Shown here one piece after another: positions 12,989-24,830 of a stretch of 64,000 nucleotides of DNA. Location: assembly GCF_037975245.1 (NCBI RefSeq), contig NC_092577.1, positions 36,138,898 to 36,202,897 of the forward strand, written 5' to 3'. The stretch comes from Apostichopus japonicus (taxonomy: Eukaryota; Echinodermata; Holothuroidea; Aspidochirotida; Stichopodidae). Numbering within the stretch: the stretch's first letter is position 1; each line of letters opens with the position of its first letter. The translations under genes and the position numbers were made by a program. The notes beneath the pieces were generated by a model. It had not been told where the DNA came from. It did no database searches and worked only from the letters and a program-made list of their open reading frames with translations.

Positions 12989-13276
12989 CAGGCGCGTAGC
13001 CAGGAATTTGCCAAGGGAGGGCGAAACTGTAGATTCGGCATTGCAAACTATCTAAGCGTAGCGCCATCATTTTGGCGCGAAGCGTACAAGAAAATTTTGG
13101 CTGAAAATGCCTTCCAGATCGCTGGAAATGGCACTTCCCAGGCCTTGTAAGTTGCATCTTAGCATTTTCTCTTTTGAAAATACTAGCGATATCATAAAAA
13201 TATTTATTTTTTTTTTTAAATATGCTCAAGGAGGGGGGGCGGCTGCCCCTTTCGGCCCCCCCCAGCTACGCGCCTG
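12989..13276. mobile_element. Complete 288-bp hAT-like MITE
   Basis: The terminal inverted repeats are CAGGCGCGTAGCCAGG at the left and the complement of CAGGCGCGTAGCTGGG at the right. The flanking 8-bp direct repeats are aagtcagt (12981-12988) and aagtcggt (13277-13284), 7 of 8 identical. The interior has the shared core (agcgccatcattttggcgcg, then cgctggaaatggcacttcc), a T run and a G/C-rich palindromic stretch near the right end. No transposase is encoded, so it would need a transposase supplied elsewhere. Confidence 0.75.
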
Positions 13277-13284
13277 AAGTCGGT

Positions 13285-13810
13285 CATCTTTCCAAAAGTT
13301 ACAAAATGTTACCCAGTAAAGTGGCTTCAAAGGATCCAGTAGCGCTGTCCCACACCTGGGGAATTGGGGTGTTAACCCTTCAGAAGTTCCTGATACTTAA
13401 AATCCAATTACATCAATAAAAGAAATAAAAGTCTGATATTTTCTCACCATTGTTCTATGTATAAGGAACACTACATGGTCCAGAACTATAGCTTTTAACT
13501 ATGAAAGTGATGTATAGAATTGCCTGCAAATTTCAGTATTAAGTAATATTTTAATTTTGTTATTACATTTCTCATTTACAACATTACAATAAGAAATAAA
13601 TTGAAAGAAATTTGTTGTTCTAAATTAGGCAAAACACAATAGGATTTGTAAGAGAAATCTGCACCCTGGGACCTTACTATGATGTGTGGAAACGTATTAC
13701 AATGTGTTTCTTCCCATGTCTGCAAATTGGTCCAAAGATACAAATCTGTACCCCAACTATGGGTTAAATATGTACCAAGAGTGGTGTCCCAACACTGAGG
13801 TGTCGGTCTG
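13285..13810. other. Gene-free stretch
   Basis: No gene or repeat recognised, apart from short frames that continue into the adjacent microsatellite. Confidence 0.4.
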
Positions 13811-13975
13811 TATGTATGTATGTATGTATGTATGTATGTATGTATGTATGTATGTATGTATGTATGTATGTATGTATGTATGTATGTATGTATGTATGTA
13901 TGTATGTATGTATGTATGTATGTATGTATGTATGTATGTATGTATGTATGTATGTATGTATGTATGTATGTATAT
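13811..13975. repeat. TATG tetranucleotide microsatellite
   Basis: About 40 near-perfect TATG units abut the 3' end of the minus-strand SINE at 13976-14203. Read from the SINE strand it is a CATA tail. The period-4 frames open on both strands here are artefacts. Confidence 0.97.
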
Positions 13976-14203
13976 GTGATCTTCCCGCAAGCAGGAACTC
14001 GCGAAAGAAGCCATGGAGGCTTGTAGACTCGCAAGCTGACCGAAGCCAATCTCTCGGCACACATCCATTTAACGTCCATGTCGGGAAGTTGTTATTGAAC
14101 AACACCCTTGCCAGACGACACACATTGCTGTCGGCGGGGAATCGAACCGGGGATCTCATGACTGGGAGACGCCGGCGTTAACCACTAGGCTATACACTCC
14201 GCC
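13976..14203 (-). mobile_element. tRNA-derived SINE with tetranucleotide tail
   Basis: On the minus strand the element opens with a tRNA-like head at 14203. It has an A-box-like tagcctagtgg and a perfect pol III B-box GGTTCGATTCC (complement of 14138-14148), followed by about 150 bp of unrelated body and then the CATA repeat. This head-body-simple tail order is the SINE plan. The tRNA part is too altered to be a functional tRNA. Confidence 0.75.
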
Positions 14204-15315
14204 TTGTAGTCGGCATCTTTTCACAGTGTCATATGTAGAAGATTAACACGGAGACATAGTATATGTAATGTATTGAATTCTGCGCACAAAATGAAATACT
14301 CCTCCCTATCAGAACAGCCAAGCTTTATTTAAGTATAGCAAAAATGACAAGGTGTTAAAGTCAAAGACTAAGCACTACCTTAGTTATAAAACAAGTTTTT
14401 TAGTTTAATACAGTTATATTCCGACCAGAATGATACACAATTAATTGCTTAATGTTGAATAAAGGTTAATTAACTGTGGTTACTAACTATAGTTTCTAAT
14501 TACATTATGAAATAATAAAATGTAAAGGATAAACTGTCAAGACTTGCTTAAGTGACGTAATGTAAATATGTGAAATCAGTCATAAATTATGTCATTAATA
14601 TAACATTACATTCAACTTCAAATAATTCTTCAGAAAACATTCATCGAATTGTAGATTGTTGTTAGTTGAGAATATACAACGATAATACTTCAACGACTTA
14701 AAAAACAACTTATATTGTTTCTTTGAATAAAAACAACATAATCAGCAAAGGAGAAACAGAAGAAACAATTACTATGGTAATATAAGTATACAATACATGT
14801 TGTACATAGTAAAACAATTTGTTACAGTTTGTACCTTATCTACCACTTGAGCTACTTTGCGTTAATTTTATTCAAAACTACAAGCTAGGAATAATATATT
14901 TGCCTGATGAAGGTATATTTATTTTCAAAATTGTGTAACAAATTGAAACTTATGCCGTTTTTGTGTATAATTTTAAATATTGAATAATAATATTTATTTA
15001 ATAGCCATTTTTGAAACAAAGTAAACGTTTTAATATACTTTTTTTCTTTAAATGATACATTTACTATGTTTCCATGATATTTTGAATTCTTGTCTTTATC
15101 AAAATCCAAGTTTACCATTGAACTGCGTAAATATAGTTATATTCCGATATTCAATAAAAGTGATATACAATTATTTCTTAGGTTGAATAAAGGTTAATTG
15201 ACTTTGGTTACTAAGTATAGTTTCTAATTACATGAATATATAATAATATGTAATGAAAAACATTCAAAACTTTGCCTTAGTGACGTAATGTATCTATTTA
15301 AAATGTGAAATCAGT

Positions 15316-17241
15316 CAGTGGCGGAGATTTCTTGTCAGAAGTTGGGGGGTTGCATGCCATTGATGAAATAAAAAGTCATAACTGCTGGCTCACTATCTAA
15401 GTGGAGCGCCACCATAAGTTGGCGCGAAGTGCACAAGAATTTTTTGGCAAATATTGCCTCCCAGTTTGCAGTAAATGGCACTGCCCAGGCCTTAAAAAGC
15501 TGCATTTAACCAGGGGCGTATGCAGGATTTTCTAATCCGGGGGGCGCGTATTACTATCTAAGCGGAGCGCCACCATTGGTTGGCGCGCAGCGTACAAGCA
15601 AATTTCTGGTTTTGGTACCCCCAGATCACCGGAAATGGCACTTCTCGGGCTTGAAACTGACCAACCATATGTACACTTTTGCCTGAGAACCAAGTTTTTT
15701 CCAAATACTTTTTTCTCATCTAACCTTTTTGAAGATTGTCACAGTCACACATCACGTTCGACTTCATCACATATCCTGTGGATCATTGCTTTTGTAGGTG
15801 ATTCTTCATCGCGGCCCACAATATCCGTCAGCCCCACTGTTCAGAATTTGAAAATTCACAATTCTCGTGAATAAATTCACTACAAAACATACCCATAATG
15901 TTGCACAAAATATCATCTATGGACAACCGATATAGAAAAACCTCCTTCAAACCCTAACAGACGGGTCAAAATTGCACGAGTATGATGATGTATGATGAAG
16001 AATGTTGGTTAGGGAATTTTCGAAAATTCAGACGGCTACTAAAAAATGTCGTTGAAGGAAATAAAAATATACCAGATATTTCCGAAACCGAACTCTACAC
16101 ACATCGACAGTTTTGAGCATGGGCGCAGATCAGTCTTGGATAATGGTGGGGACGCGTGTCTGTTCTATGACACTATCTAAGCGGAGCGCGACCATGGGTT
16201 CGCGCGTAGCGTGTGATTTTTTTGGGCAAATATACCTCCCAGATCGCCGGAAATAACACTTCCCAGACCTAATGATGCTCCTAAACCTCTTTAAGTTTTA
16301 GATCTCATGGCTTAGAAATTTAGTTTGGAGAAATACATGGGCGTTTGCAGAAAGAAAATCAGGGACAAATAATCCAAGTAGACTTATGTATATACGATGG
16401 GTCTGGGGTCCTCTCCCAGAAAACAAATATAGACTGCCGCAAATGCGATTTCCGTCCTATATTTAACAACTGTGGATAAAATACAATAACATGAGAACTG
16501 CTGCATGTCATTTGCACAATGCTGGATCAAACTGCGCCAAAGTTCAATACAGGGGAACTTGAAATGCAGCTATTGGTCAAGACAAATTGGTGGGGCCACG
16601 GTATATCATGTCCCCACTACTGAAAAAGTTGGTGGGGACGCGTCCCGCTGTCCTCACCAGGATCTGCGCCCATGGCTTGGAGACTGTTTATCGTGGAACG
16701 CCATTTTCATGCTCACTGATATGATGTGATATCTGCTGTTTGCTTTACAAATTCGAATAATTTTGTCACTGTTCCTCTTTCTCTTCCCGTTTTCTTGCCG
16801 TATTTTCTACTCCATCCTTTTCTCTCTTTTTTCTTTTCCTTCCTTCACCTCGTTGAAGTTGGCAAGTGTATACAGTTCCAAAGCTATTCAACAGCAACAA
16901 AACGTTATTTTGTGTATGTCTGTTGTGGGGTGAAGTTAGCGCTATGAGCTACAAGTTCCAATGCGCAAGGTGGGGGAAAGGGGCTAGAAATAATGTGTGG
17001 GTCAATTCTAACTCGGTTTTCGGTCGTTAATTGTTGATGTAGCCTACCAGGTAAAAGGTTGAACTGACTTTAACAATTTCAAATTAATAATTTGATTTAT
17101 TATGCCATTTGGAGCACAAAACATAGGCTATAACAGAATATTACTGGCAAAAACTAGGGGGGTTGATTGTGTGGGCCAACCCCCCCTCTTCAAAAAGTGG
17201 GGGGGTTAAAACCCCCCCAACCCCCTGTTTCTCCGCCACTG
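15316..17241. mobile_element. 1.9-kb hAT-like element with perfect 8-bp target duplication
   Basis: The ends are CAGTGGCGGAG and CTCCGCCACTG, a perfect 11-bp inverted repeat. The flanks are identical aaatcagt copies at 15308-15315 and 17242-17249. The paralogous segment has the uninterrupted site with one aaatcagt at 41836-41843. Inside are three copies of the agcggagcgccaccat/ggcgcg module (about 15400, 15560, 16180) and a nested element at 16118-16674. I see no transposase frame, so it is a non-autonomous composite. Confidence 0.85.
16118..16674. mobile_element. Nested hAT-like element
   Basis: The inverted ends are CATGGGCGCAGATC at the left and GATCTGCGCCCATG at the right, with an extended match around ggtggggacgcg. 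Flanks gttttgag (16110-16117) and gcttggag (16675-16682) agree at 6 of 8 positions, consistent with an aged 8-bp duplication. It sits inside the 15316-17241 element. Confidence 0.65.
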
Positions 17242-17847
17242 AAATCAGTCATATATTGCCTCATTATCATGACATTACATTCAACTTCAAATAGTTGTTC
17301 AGAAAGCTGTCAGCGAATTGTAGATTGTTGTCAGTTGAGAATATACTTCCATGATTGAAAAAAAAACAACTTATACTATTTCTTTGAATAAAAACAATAT
17401 ATTAAGCAAATGAAAATCAGAGCAAACATTTTCTATCATAATATAAGTATACAATACATGTTGTACATAGTAAAACATTTGGTAAATAAGTACTTAAACT
17501 ACGGTTAGAACTAATTTGTTAGAGTGTGTTTATTTTATTCAAAATTACAAGCTAGGATTGATATCTTGAATGATAAAGGTATATTACTTTCACAAAATTG
17601 TTTTAATTTGAACATTTAACCGCTTATGTGTAAAATTTTAAATATTCATTAATAATAAGGACAATTTAATAGCTATGTTCGAAGCAAAGTATAAGATATT
17701 CAAACATTAATTATAGTTTCCAGGATGTTTTGATTTCTTGTGTTTAACAAAATCCAAGTTTACCATTGCACTGCGTAAATATACTTATATTCCGATCAAT
17801 AGGGAGCTATATACAATTAACGTATTTTAAGGTTGAGTAAGTGTTAA

Positions 17848-18824
17848 AGGAATTGTCTGGTGGAAGATTTTGATACATTGTCCTCATAGTTCTCATTTTC
17901 TCTTTCTAACCATGTAAAAATTGACTCCATTCGACGTTTTCTTCTTGTAGAAATCTGGTTTTCAAATTCACCAGTTTCTCACCAAAAGCACCGTTTGTTC
18001 GATCGCATCAATTTGGTTATTTACGTAGTGCAGGCAAATAGGCAAAACAAGCGACTTGAAGTTAGCACACCCATTTCCGCAACAAATGCACTCTCGCGTG
18101 TACACGCACAGGTGATTGCCTATTTATTACGTACACATCACGAACGTATACAGCGTACCATGCCCAGTTGGTATACGTACATAGCGTTGCACATAATTGA
18201 CTCTCACATTCAAACCACAGTTCATAAAACTGTTCTTCGAAATCGCTGAAATAAAATTCACGGATCAACCTTACAGTAAAAGGAAACTTGAAAAGTATTT
18301 GGAACACCAACAGATGAAATTTGGCGGAATCGATGTTAGAGCAGAATGTAGTAGCGAAAAGCTTACGCTTCGCAGAACTGTCCAATTGTAAACGTTAGAG
18401 TAGCCTACATGCAAACATTCTTCGCGTTGGAGCTGGACAGCGCGATGTATAAACAACGAAGAGTCTGCTGTTCAAACTTATCTTGTGTTACACAAAAATC
18501 ACGAAATCCCAGATGCACTTTAAAACATGTATAATTTATAAGAAATTTCACCGACAATTAAGGAAGAACTTAATCTGTATTCCAACGCGGTTTATTTTGT
18601 TATTACTGTAGGAACTGTATGGAGCGTGGGTTATGTCGCATCATCATTTGCGAAGGTGACGTCACGTTCTGTACTGTTCATAGTATATTTGAAATATCAA
18701 TCCTAGACGATTAAAAAATCGTTTCTGGGTCAAACGCAACATAAGCGTTCTCATATTTTGAAAACATTTTTGGAAATTATTTAAGGTTTTTAAGGTAACT
18801 TCTAAGGGCTACCAGACAATTCTT
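17848..18824. mobile_element. TTAA-flanked non-autonomous DNA element (piggyBac-like target site)
   Basis: The ends are AGGAATTGTCTGGTGG at the left and the complement of AAGAATTGTCTGGTAG at the right. TTAA flanks both sides (17844-17847 and 18825-18828). The paralogous region near 42275 reads through a single TTAA with no insert, so the element inserted precisely there. TTAA duplication is characteristic of piggyBac-type elements. The 977-bp interior has no convincing transposase, only short frames. Confidence 0.75.
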
Positions 18825-18828
18825 TTAA

Positions 18829-20159
18829 TTATCTATAGAACTAACTATACTTTCTAATACATGATAAAAATGTAAGGACAAACTTTCAAGTCTAGCTTAT
18901 TAGGATACGTAATTTCAATCATGTTTTAATCCATTTTTATGATATTATATTGTATTGTAGATTTTGTATGTTAAGAATATAGAACCAATTAGACTCCCAT
19001 GATTGAAAAGAAACATACATAAAATGTTTTTGTTTTCTGCGAATCGGAAAACACAATCAGCGTAGTGCAATCAAATTTAATATATGTTGTATTATAAGTA
19101 ATATACAATTCATGTTGTACATACTAAAACATTTGTTAAAGTTTCTACCTCAACGGCTAATATAAATACTTTTACTGTATGTATAAAGGAGCGTTTATAT
19201 TTTCAAAACTAAAAAACTACTATCTTACATAATAAAGGTATACATTATTTTCAAAATTAAAATTTATTTCTCTTAAAATTTTTAAATTTACAATTTTCTT
19301 CGAAATTGAAAAAGAAAAATTTGTTACTTATACCGCTGCGTGTTAATAACTATTTACGAAACAAAGTAAACTTTTCTAAACGAACATATATGTTTCTGAA
19401 GAAATTCATACATTAACTATTGTTTCCATGGTTTTGCCAAGTGCACGTCTCTTAAGAGAAACATTAACAGTTAGTTTCAGTTATCAAAATGTTTTAGGAA
19501 ATATAAGCTATATCAGTTGATGGATTTTGAATGTCAAAAATGCTTTAAGACGTACAAAGTTCACTCCTGGAGTTTTCTGCGAGACAAAAAGTCAAGAGGA
19601 AATTCCACGGGATTGCAAACAAGATCCATTGAACTTGTGTTCATATGAAAAGTTACATGAAAACATTAACAATATATCATATTTTAACAAAACAGTCTTG
19701 TGTTTGTAAATAGCTATCAGTCTATATTTAAATAATTGTTATTGATGTGCGAATTACAACTTGTTTTCATTAGTTTGACACAAGGATCATAAACTTTCGA
19801 AAATATTTTTGAAAATAAAGATGAACTTAGATGTCACTTCATAATGATAAGTTGTTACAAAATCGAAACTCACATCGAATAGTTAACCTGGAAAATAATA
19901 CAAGTACAAAGTGGTGTTAAAATTATTCGACCAACTATCTCCTTTATTGCTTTCTTCCTTTTTCACTTTTTTTGTCACATTTTGGAATATAATTCAAGTA
20001 AAGCTTAAAACGGTTAACGTAAACGATAGCTACAAGTAAATGGTGAATGTTATCAGATCTGTATAAAATGTGTACTTCGCGAAGTGTTATGTGCGTTCAT
20101 ATCATCTTGTGTAACTTACATATACGTGTACAGTCTTGTACTATAACCTATGCTGCTAC
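18829..20159. other. Region downstream of the VLIG pseudogene
   Basis: AT-rich and collinear with 42290-43716 of the other segment. The 60-codon frame at 19527-19709 is not preserved in the paralogue (near 42940-43110), so I do not regard it as a gene. The region probably includes former 3' UTR. Confidence 0.5.
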
Positions 20160-22968
20160 CTAGATACTGTTCAGTAAGATGGTAGTTCCTCCCATAAACT
20201 TTCTAAGGCATCTTCGTCTGAAACTGAAACCCATTCTAGTGGGAGCTCTACTGGCTGTGTACAACTGCGCAAAATCATTATTGAAATGTTGCAATACTCA
20301 CTTCCAGTAAATTATTGGAGTATCCCCTCTAATTGGGGTAATATCCCAAAAAGGATAATCCTCCGCATACTCCTTGTAAGGTCTATACTTCTTTGGTGGC
20401 CCTATGCGGCATCGATATTTAGTGTCGGAGGCTACTAACACTGTGCATGGAGCAGATACCAGTTCAAGTGACTCTTTTCATGATATCCTGCTACACCCTG
20501 TGAGTAATGGAAAATAGCTGCGTGTTTATGTTCACTTCTGATTTGCAAATGGCAGGGTACTTTACAGAAAGGCAAACTTCCTTACACGTTCCTAAATGAT
20601 CTAAAATATCAAGTGCCACGTCCCGCATTTTTGAATAAAGTTGAGATACTACTGATGGATCACTTAGTTTGTCTAAGTCCCATCCTTTGGTAATATCTGT
20701 TTTCAAGTGCGAATTGAACATGCTGTCCAACATCTTGGTAAATTCAGTAATGTCGCTTAGATTGAAATTCTCAACAGAAAATTGTATATACTTTCCATTC
20801 TCTGAAATGTTTTTCAGAAATGTATTTTCCCATTCCCTAAATTTTGTTGTATGTTCCCCTCCACGTTCCTTCATTTCATGTTTAGTCTTACGTAATGCAG
20901 ATTTAGCACAGCTCAGTATTTCATTGACTTTTGGATCTATTAAGTCTTTAACCCAATTTTGAGACCGTGTTGTTATTTCAGTTAGAACCTTTTCGCTCAA
21001 CCAATTGCTAACGAATTTATCATGGGCCTCTATAAAATCATAATACAACTTTGGATCTTTTTTAAGACACAACTCTTCTAAAATTCTGCCAAGCATCCTT
21101 TGCTTATCATTATAACAATGGTCGTCTCTCATATGTGCCAGGGGTTTTACATTGAAGGCATTTAAGGTTACATTTTGCAAAACAGTCACACCCTCATATT
21201 ATGATCGCTTTGCAGCCGCTCCACTCTTAATGGCTTCATCAACATAGCCTTTAAATTTGTGTTTTAAACAGTCCTTCTCATTTTCAAACATTCTTTGCAA
21301 TGAATTGTGACTTTTATACTTTCGTTGGCAATCTTTGCAAACTGTACAAACCTCGTTCTGAACTTCACGAAGGGTACTAACCAAAGTGTCACTATTGACT
21401 TTGCTATTCATTAATACATTGTACACTTCTTGTAAAATAGTATCTACGCGACTTTCTTGAGACGGTATAACTTTTGCGTCATTTGTAAGATAACTTCTAT
21501 GACGATTTACAATTCCAAAAACTACATTTTGAACTTTGTCCAGTCCGTCCTTAGATCCCGAAAAACGTCGTCCAACCCAATAAGCAAATTCCCGGTTTTT
21601 ATTGTCAGGTCGCATCTCGTCAGTGTAAGCTTTGCTATGTTCTGTACCAAGCATTATTTTTCTGAGACTGTTATCACACGCCTGCTCGATATATCCATCA
21701 GTAATTATAAATTTGTTGAAGTTTATTTCAAGCTGTTTGATTTTTTTCCCCAGAATACGTCAAATTGTCTATCCACTTCCACATGGTTTTCCTTCCAATA
21801 GGACAGAGCTTGTTTATCCTTTAATTGCTTTGCGATTTTTTCAGCCTCAAATTTCAGTTCGTCTTTTGCCTCTCTGATGAAATTTGGTAGACCTTCTTTA
21901 TCGGCCTCTTTTTTGTAATTGTATCTCTCTGTTTTCTCTGATGCTTCTTTTAATAACTTTACCAATTTCGTCTGTTTCATTTATGATACTCTGATGACGT
22001 CTTTTCACCTCCTCTTCGTTTGAATGCTCCTTTACGTATTCATTTATTTTATCCTTTATACCTTGGCATTTATTAGTTATTTCAATATCCAATCTCTTGA
22101 AAAAGTCATCCTTTTCCGTAGCATTCGTGATATTTATACCATTGGTAAGTTCCCATTGAAATATCTCAGTTCTCATTTTCCCAATAAGTTTATTATGCTC
22201 TAGTCGGAATCTTTGGTAACTGAGGGCATCTTCTGAGTTCACTGGCTCCAATACATCTTCCAACCTCCTAACAAAATTTGCCATTGTAAACTTAAGAGGG
22301 ATTCTTCTTTCAAATTCTTTCAATAATTCTTCTTTTCTGCCGTACATTGGCAGATACCATTGGGCTTCTACTGATCCACTACAATGGAAAACGTACCCTC
22401 TTTCATCTTCATAAGACAAACAATATTGAAACGTTCCATTACCTTGAGCTCTACCAATGACAATATTTAATACAGATGTTTTGGAGATTGGAAAATCACG
22501 ATATCTTATGAATGCAGTGGTAAATACAGGCTCACTTACCATACGTTTTTCTGGTACAAGAAATGTTTCATTTTGTTTCAATTTTTTTACAAAACGACCT
22601 ACTGCCGAAGCGGGCAATCGTTTTGCGTCATTTTTAACCCCAGGTAATAAGACTGGCACGGCAAGTTGACAAGATGCAAATTTCTGTAGCAAATGCTGTC
22701 TTAAATGATTATCGGAACAGTGAAATATTGCATGTATGAAATCTCTTACACTTCCTTCTATGTGAAGATTCTCTTTCCATGTAATCCTACTATCTAGTGA
22801 GGTTACCTTACTGATAAGAGAAAAGGTAAATCTTCTGTTTTAATTTGTGAATCGTCGCTTGGGATAAGCCGTACCCCTTTGGCCGCTTTCAGGGTTAACT
22901 TCCGTGGGAAGTAGTTCTTTAGACCAACCTCTTCCAAGTATTCCAGAAAATAGTCTTCAGTTCTTTAT
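20160..22968 (-). pseudogene. VLIG-family GTPase pseudogene lacking the G domain
   Basis: Paralogue of the gene at 43717-48581. Reading minus strand, similarity starts at the same splice acceptor (22968, after GATAG) and ends at the counterpart of the stop codon near 20160. The frame is broken: it stops where the Lys/Glu-rich tract should be (near 22840), and there are shifts near 21900-21980, 21655-21730 and 21190-21200, with another before the C-terminus near 20490. Open pieces include 21898-22692 (264 residues), 21199-21654 and 20491-21189. The most striking change is a clean internal deletion of about 1.9 kb: LLKEFERRIPLKFT joins sequence before the G domain directly to sequence after it, in frame. 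P-loop and DTEG motifs are therefore absent. Confidence 0.85.
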
Positions 22969-23023
22969 CTATCGAATATAACAGTATATACTTAAGTTGA
23001 TCGTAAAGCAAATGTGAGTCTTG

Positions 23024-23024
<1 letters not shown>

Positions 23025-23070
<46 letters not shown>
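23025..23070. repeat. TA dinucleotide microsatellite
   Basis: About 22 TA units lie between the VLIG pseudogene and its single upstream cassette relic. The interval corresponds to more than 3 kb in the right paralogue, so DNA was lost here or gained there. Confidence 0.95.
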
Positions 23071-23353
23071 ACATTGACGGTCCTCCCATCATGGGTAACC
23101 CCATAAATCGTAATAGTAACAAGAATTTTCGGTTTAAAATATGAAAATCTGGTCCTGCAATTAGAGGCTTGTGTCAACATAAATTTAACATAACGAAAAA
23201 TGTGCTGCACGAGACGCTTTTACTCTCTTTACAATGGTAACAAAAAAAAACCTATTAACCAACAATGAAGAATGACTTATCTGTTAATAATACAATTTGC
23301 GTAACATTGTTCCTTCACATGCTTTTATACTACAGAGGATAAGAAAAATGTAC

Positions 23354-23475
23354 CTCGTCGATATTTTGCCGAGAGGTCTTGCTATAGTAACAGCGTCTTT
23401 CACATCATCTTCATCCGGGTTCTCTGTCTCGATTATGCTTTCGTTCCTCCTTGCTTTCTCTTCATACACGTCCTC
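23354..23475 (-). pseudogene. Single relic of the cassette exon found ten times at 52-57 kb
   Basis: On the minus strand the block begins after TTTAAAG and ends in GACGAG before GTACAT. It keeps the words EDV, RRNES and ETENPDEDDVKD of the repeated cassette but is 122 nt instead of 120. The two extra bases fall in the last third, so the ending reads out of frame (ARPLGKIST instead of TSQQNIDK) and the exon is no longer phase 0. The internal Met is Ile here. It belongs to the pseudogene copy of the locus and is the best outgroup for the array. Confidence 0.8.
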
Positions 23476-24299
23476 CTTTAAAAATCAACAAAGCAGGATG
23501 ACTCAAATAATTTCTTCTGAATTAAACTACCATATTAATCATCGCGTTTGAGCTGACGATAGCAATTGTTTTGCTTTTTTATTTAATTTATTAAACCGTT
23601 CGGAGGAAATAATTTTAAACTTAACAGGTAAACTTAGGCTAAGTTATAGTCTTGGTTTTGGGTTCATTTTGTGTGTTGACCTTGATGATTCCAACGTATC
23701 CGCCGAATTTTTGACAGTATAGGAAAAACTAACTACTAACTTTCTTATTTTCTTTCAGACCCACACATTAGGTCTCGCAGATCTAGTATAATACCCTAGG
23801 TTACAGTGCATCATTGTTTGTTGTCCTGTTAATGAGTCGGTCTTAACAGCGGTTTTGATCTTTAGTATTTTTGGAAGCTAAGTTGGAGAAAGTTTGCTAT
23901 AACTAATATTTTTACATTAGTTCTGATTTATCTGTGACAATGCGTTGTACTCATTAAATATGCTTAAATCGTCACATTTGTCTGGCACATTGGAAGGCAT
24001 CAGCATTTTTTTTTCCATTTGGAATATATTGCAGCTACTGGTATTTGAAATACATTTTTTAACTCTCATAAAGGAGATTAGTATAGTTGGAAGTAGATAA
24101 ACTGTGTGTGGCGAAGCGTAAAAAATTACAAAGTAATGTTACTGTTTCCTTTTGACAGCATGTTTTCTACTTTTACTACAAAACAGACTGAACTTTGTGG
24201 AGCATGTCTGGAGTCATATTGTATAAGAGTTGCTGCTTTGATTTTTATGGTAGCTTTATATTTGCACTTAACTTCTCCTCTTTTAGCAAAGAGGTCATA

Positions 24300-24480
24300 C
24301 CTTTAAATGGGGGGGGGGCCAAAAATCACTGAACATGGATAAAACTAAATAAATGTGCGCTTAGCGCACACCGCAAGCGCCTTGGCGCAAAGCCTTTGTC
24401 GAGAAGGGTTCATGGACCCGCCTAGAGCCCTAAATTGGTCATGGGGCGAAGCCCCGGCGGAGGCCATGGGCGGACTAAAA
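24300..24480 (+). repeat. Dispersed repeat fragment with palindromic GGGGCGAAGCCCC
   Basis: A G run is followed by gcgcttagcgcacac and then ggggcgaagccccggcgga. A related piece with ggggcaaagccccagcgga lies at 58335-58430 in the paralogous segment, so it predates the duplication. Confidence 0.6.
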
Positions 24481-24830
24481 TCTAGAAATCTTCAACTTCG
24501 TTTCTGTTTGGTCCCTGAATTGATATGACAGTCGTAAATAGATTTTACCAAAAGTCACATTTTACAAGTAATTAGACTTCAATTAAGAAAGGCCTATCTA
24601 TGTAACATCTGGTGAAACTGAAAGCCTTTATAATGATTAAGAAAATAAAAATTTAACCAAAACGGAAACATTCTTAAACTTTGCATGCAAGAGTAAAATA
24701 ATCTTGCTGTACGGATGTCTACAATAACAATCGGGTATCTGGGCACATTCACTTCATCGGAAACATAGAAACCTATAAATAAAGATAGTTTCAGGGCCGT
24801 ACCTGCGTAGAATCTCTAAAGAGCAGTTGA

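Larger units (their letters stand above)
14452..17835. repeat. Tandem units of about 720 bp downstream of the VLIG pseudogene
   Basis: The word ggttgaataaaggttaatt or a close variant marks unit starts near 14452, 15178 and 17829. Removing the 1.9-kb insertion at 15316-17241 makes the last interval about 717 bp, against 726 for the first. Shared words include acattacattcaacttcaa, attgtagattgtt and tacaatacatgttgtacat. The right paralogous segment has two starts (41710 and 42260). Confidence 0.75.
14211..24830. repeat. Left copy of a duplicated VLIG-containing segment
   Basis: This block is collinear with 41461-58750: downstream AT-rich region (14211-20160, compare 41470-43716), VLIG gene body (20160-22968, compare 43717-48581), cassette exon region (23354-23475, compare 52007-57450) and upstream flank (23740-24790, compare 57730-58720). 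Differences are two transposon insertions and an extra downstream tandem unit on the left, against a G domain, a longer intron with exon 50620-50671 and an expanded exon array on the right. Confidence 0.85.

Noticed and set aside
13576-14181. Long frames of repeated Tyr-Ile-His-Thr or Met-Tyr-Val-Cys
   Set aside because: Translation of the TATG microsatellite, which is open in many frames on both strands.
19527-19709. 60-codon frame on the plus strand
   Set aside because: The paralogous sequence near 42940-43110 does not keep the frame; probably former 3' UTR of the VLIG copy on the other strand.
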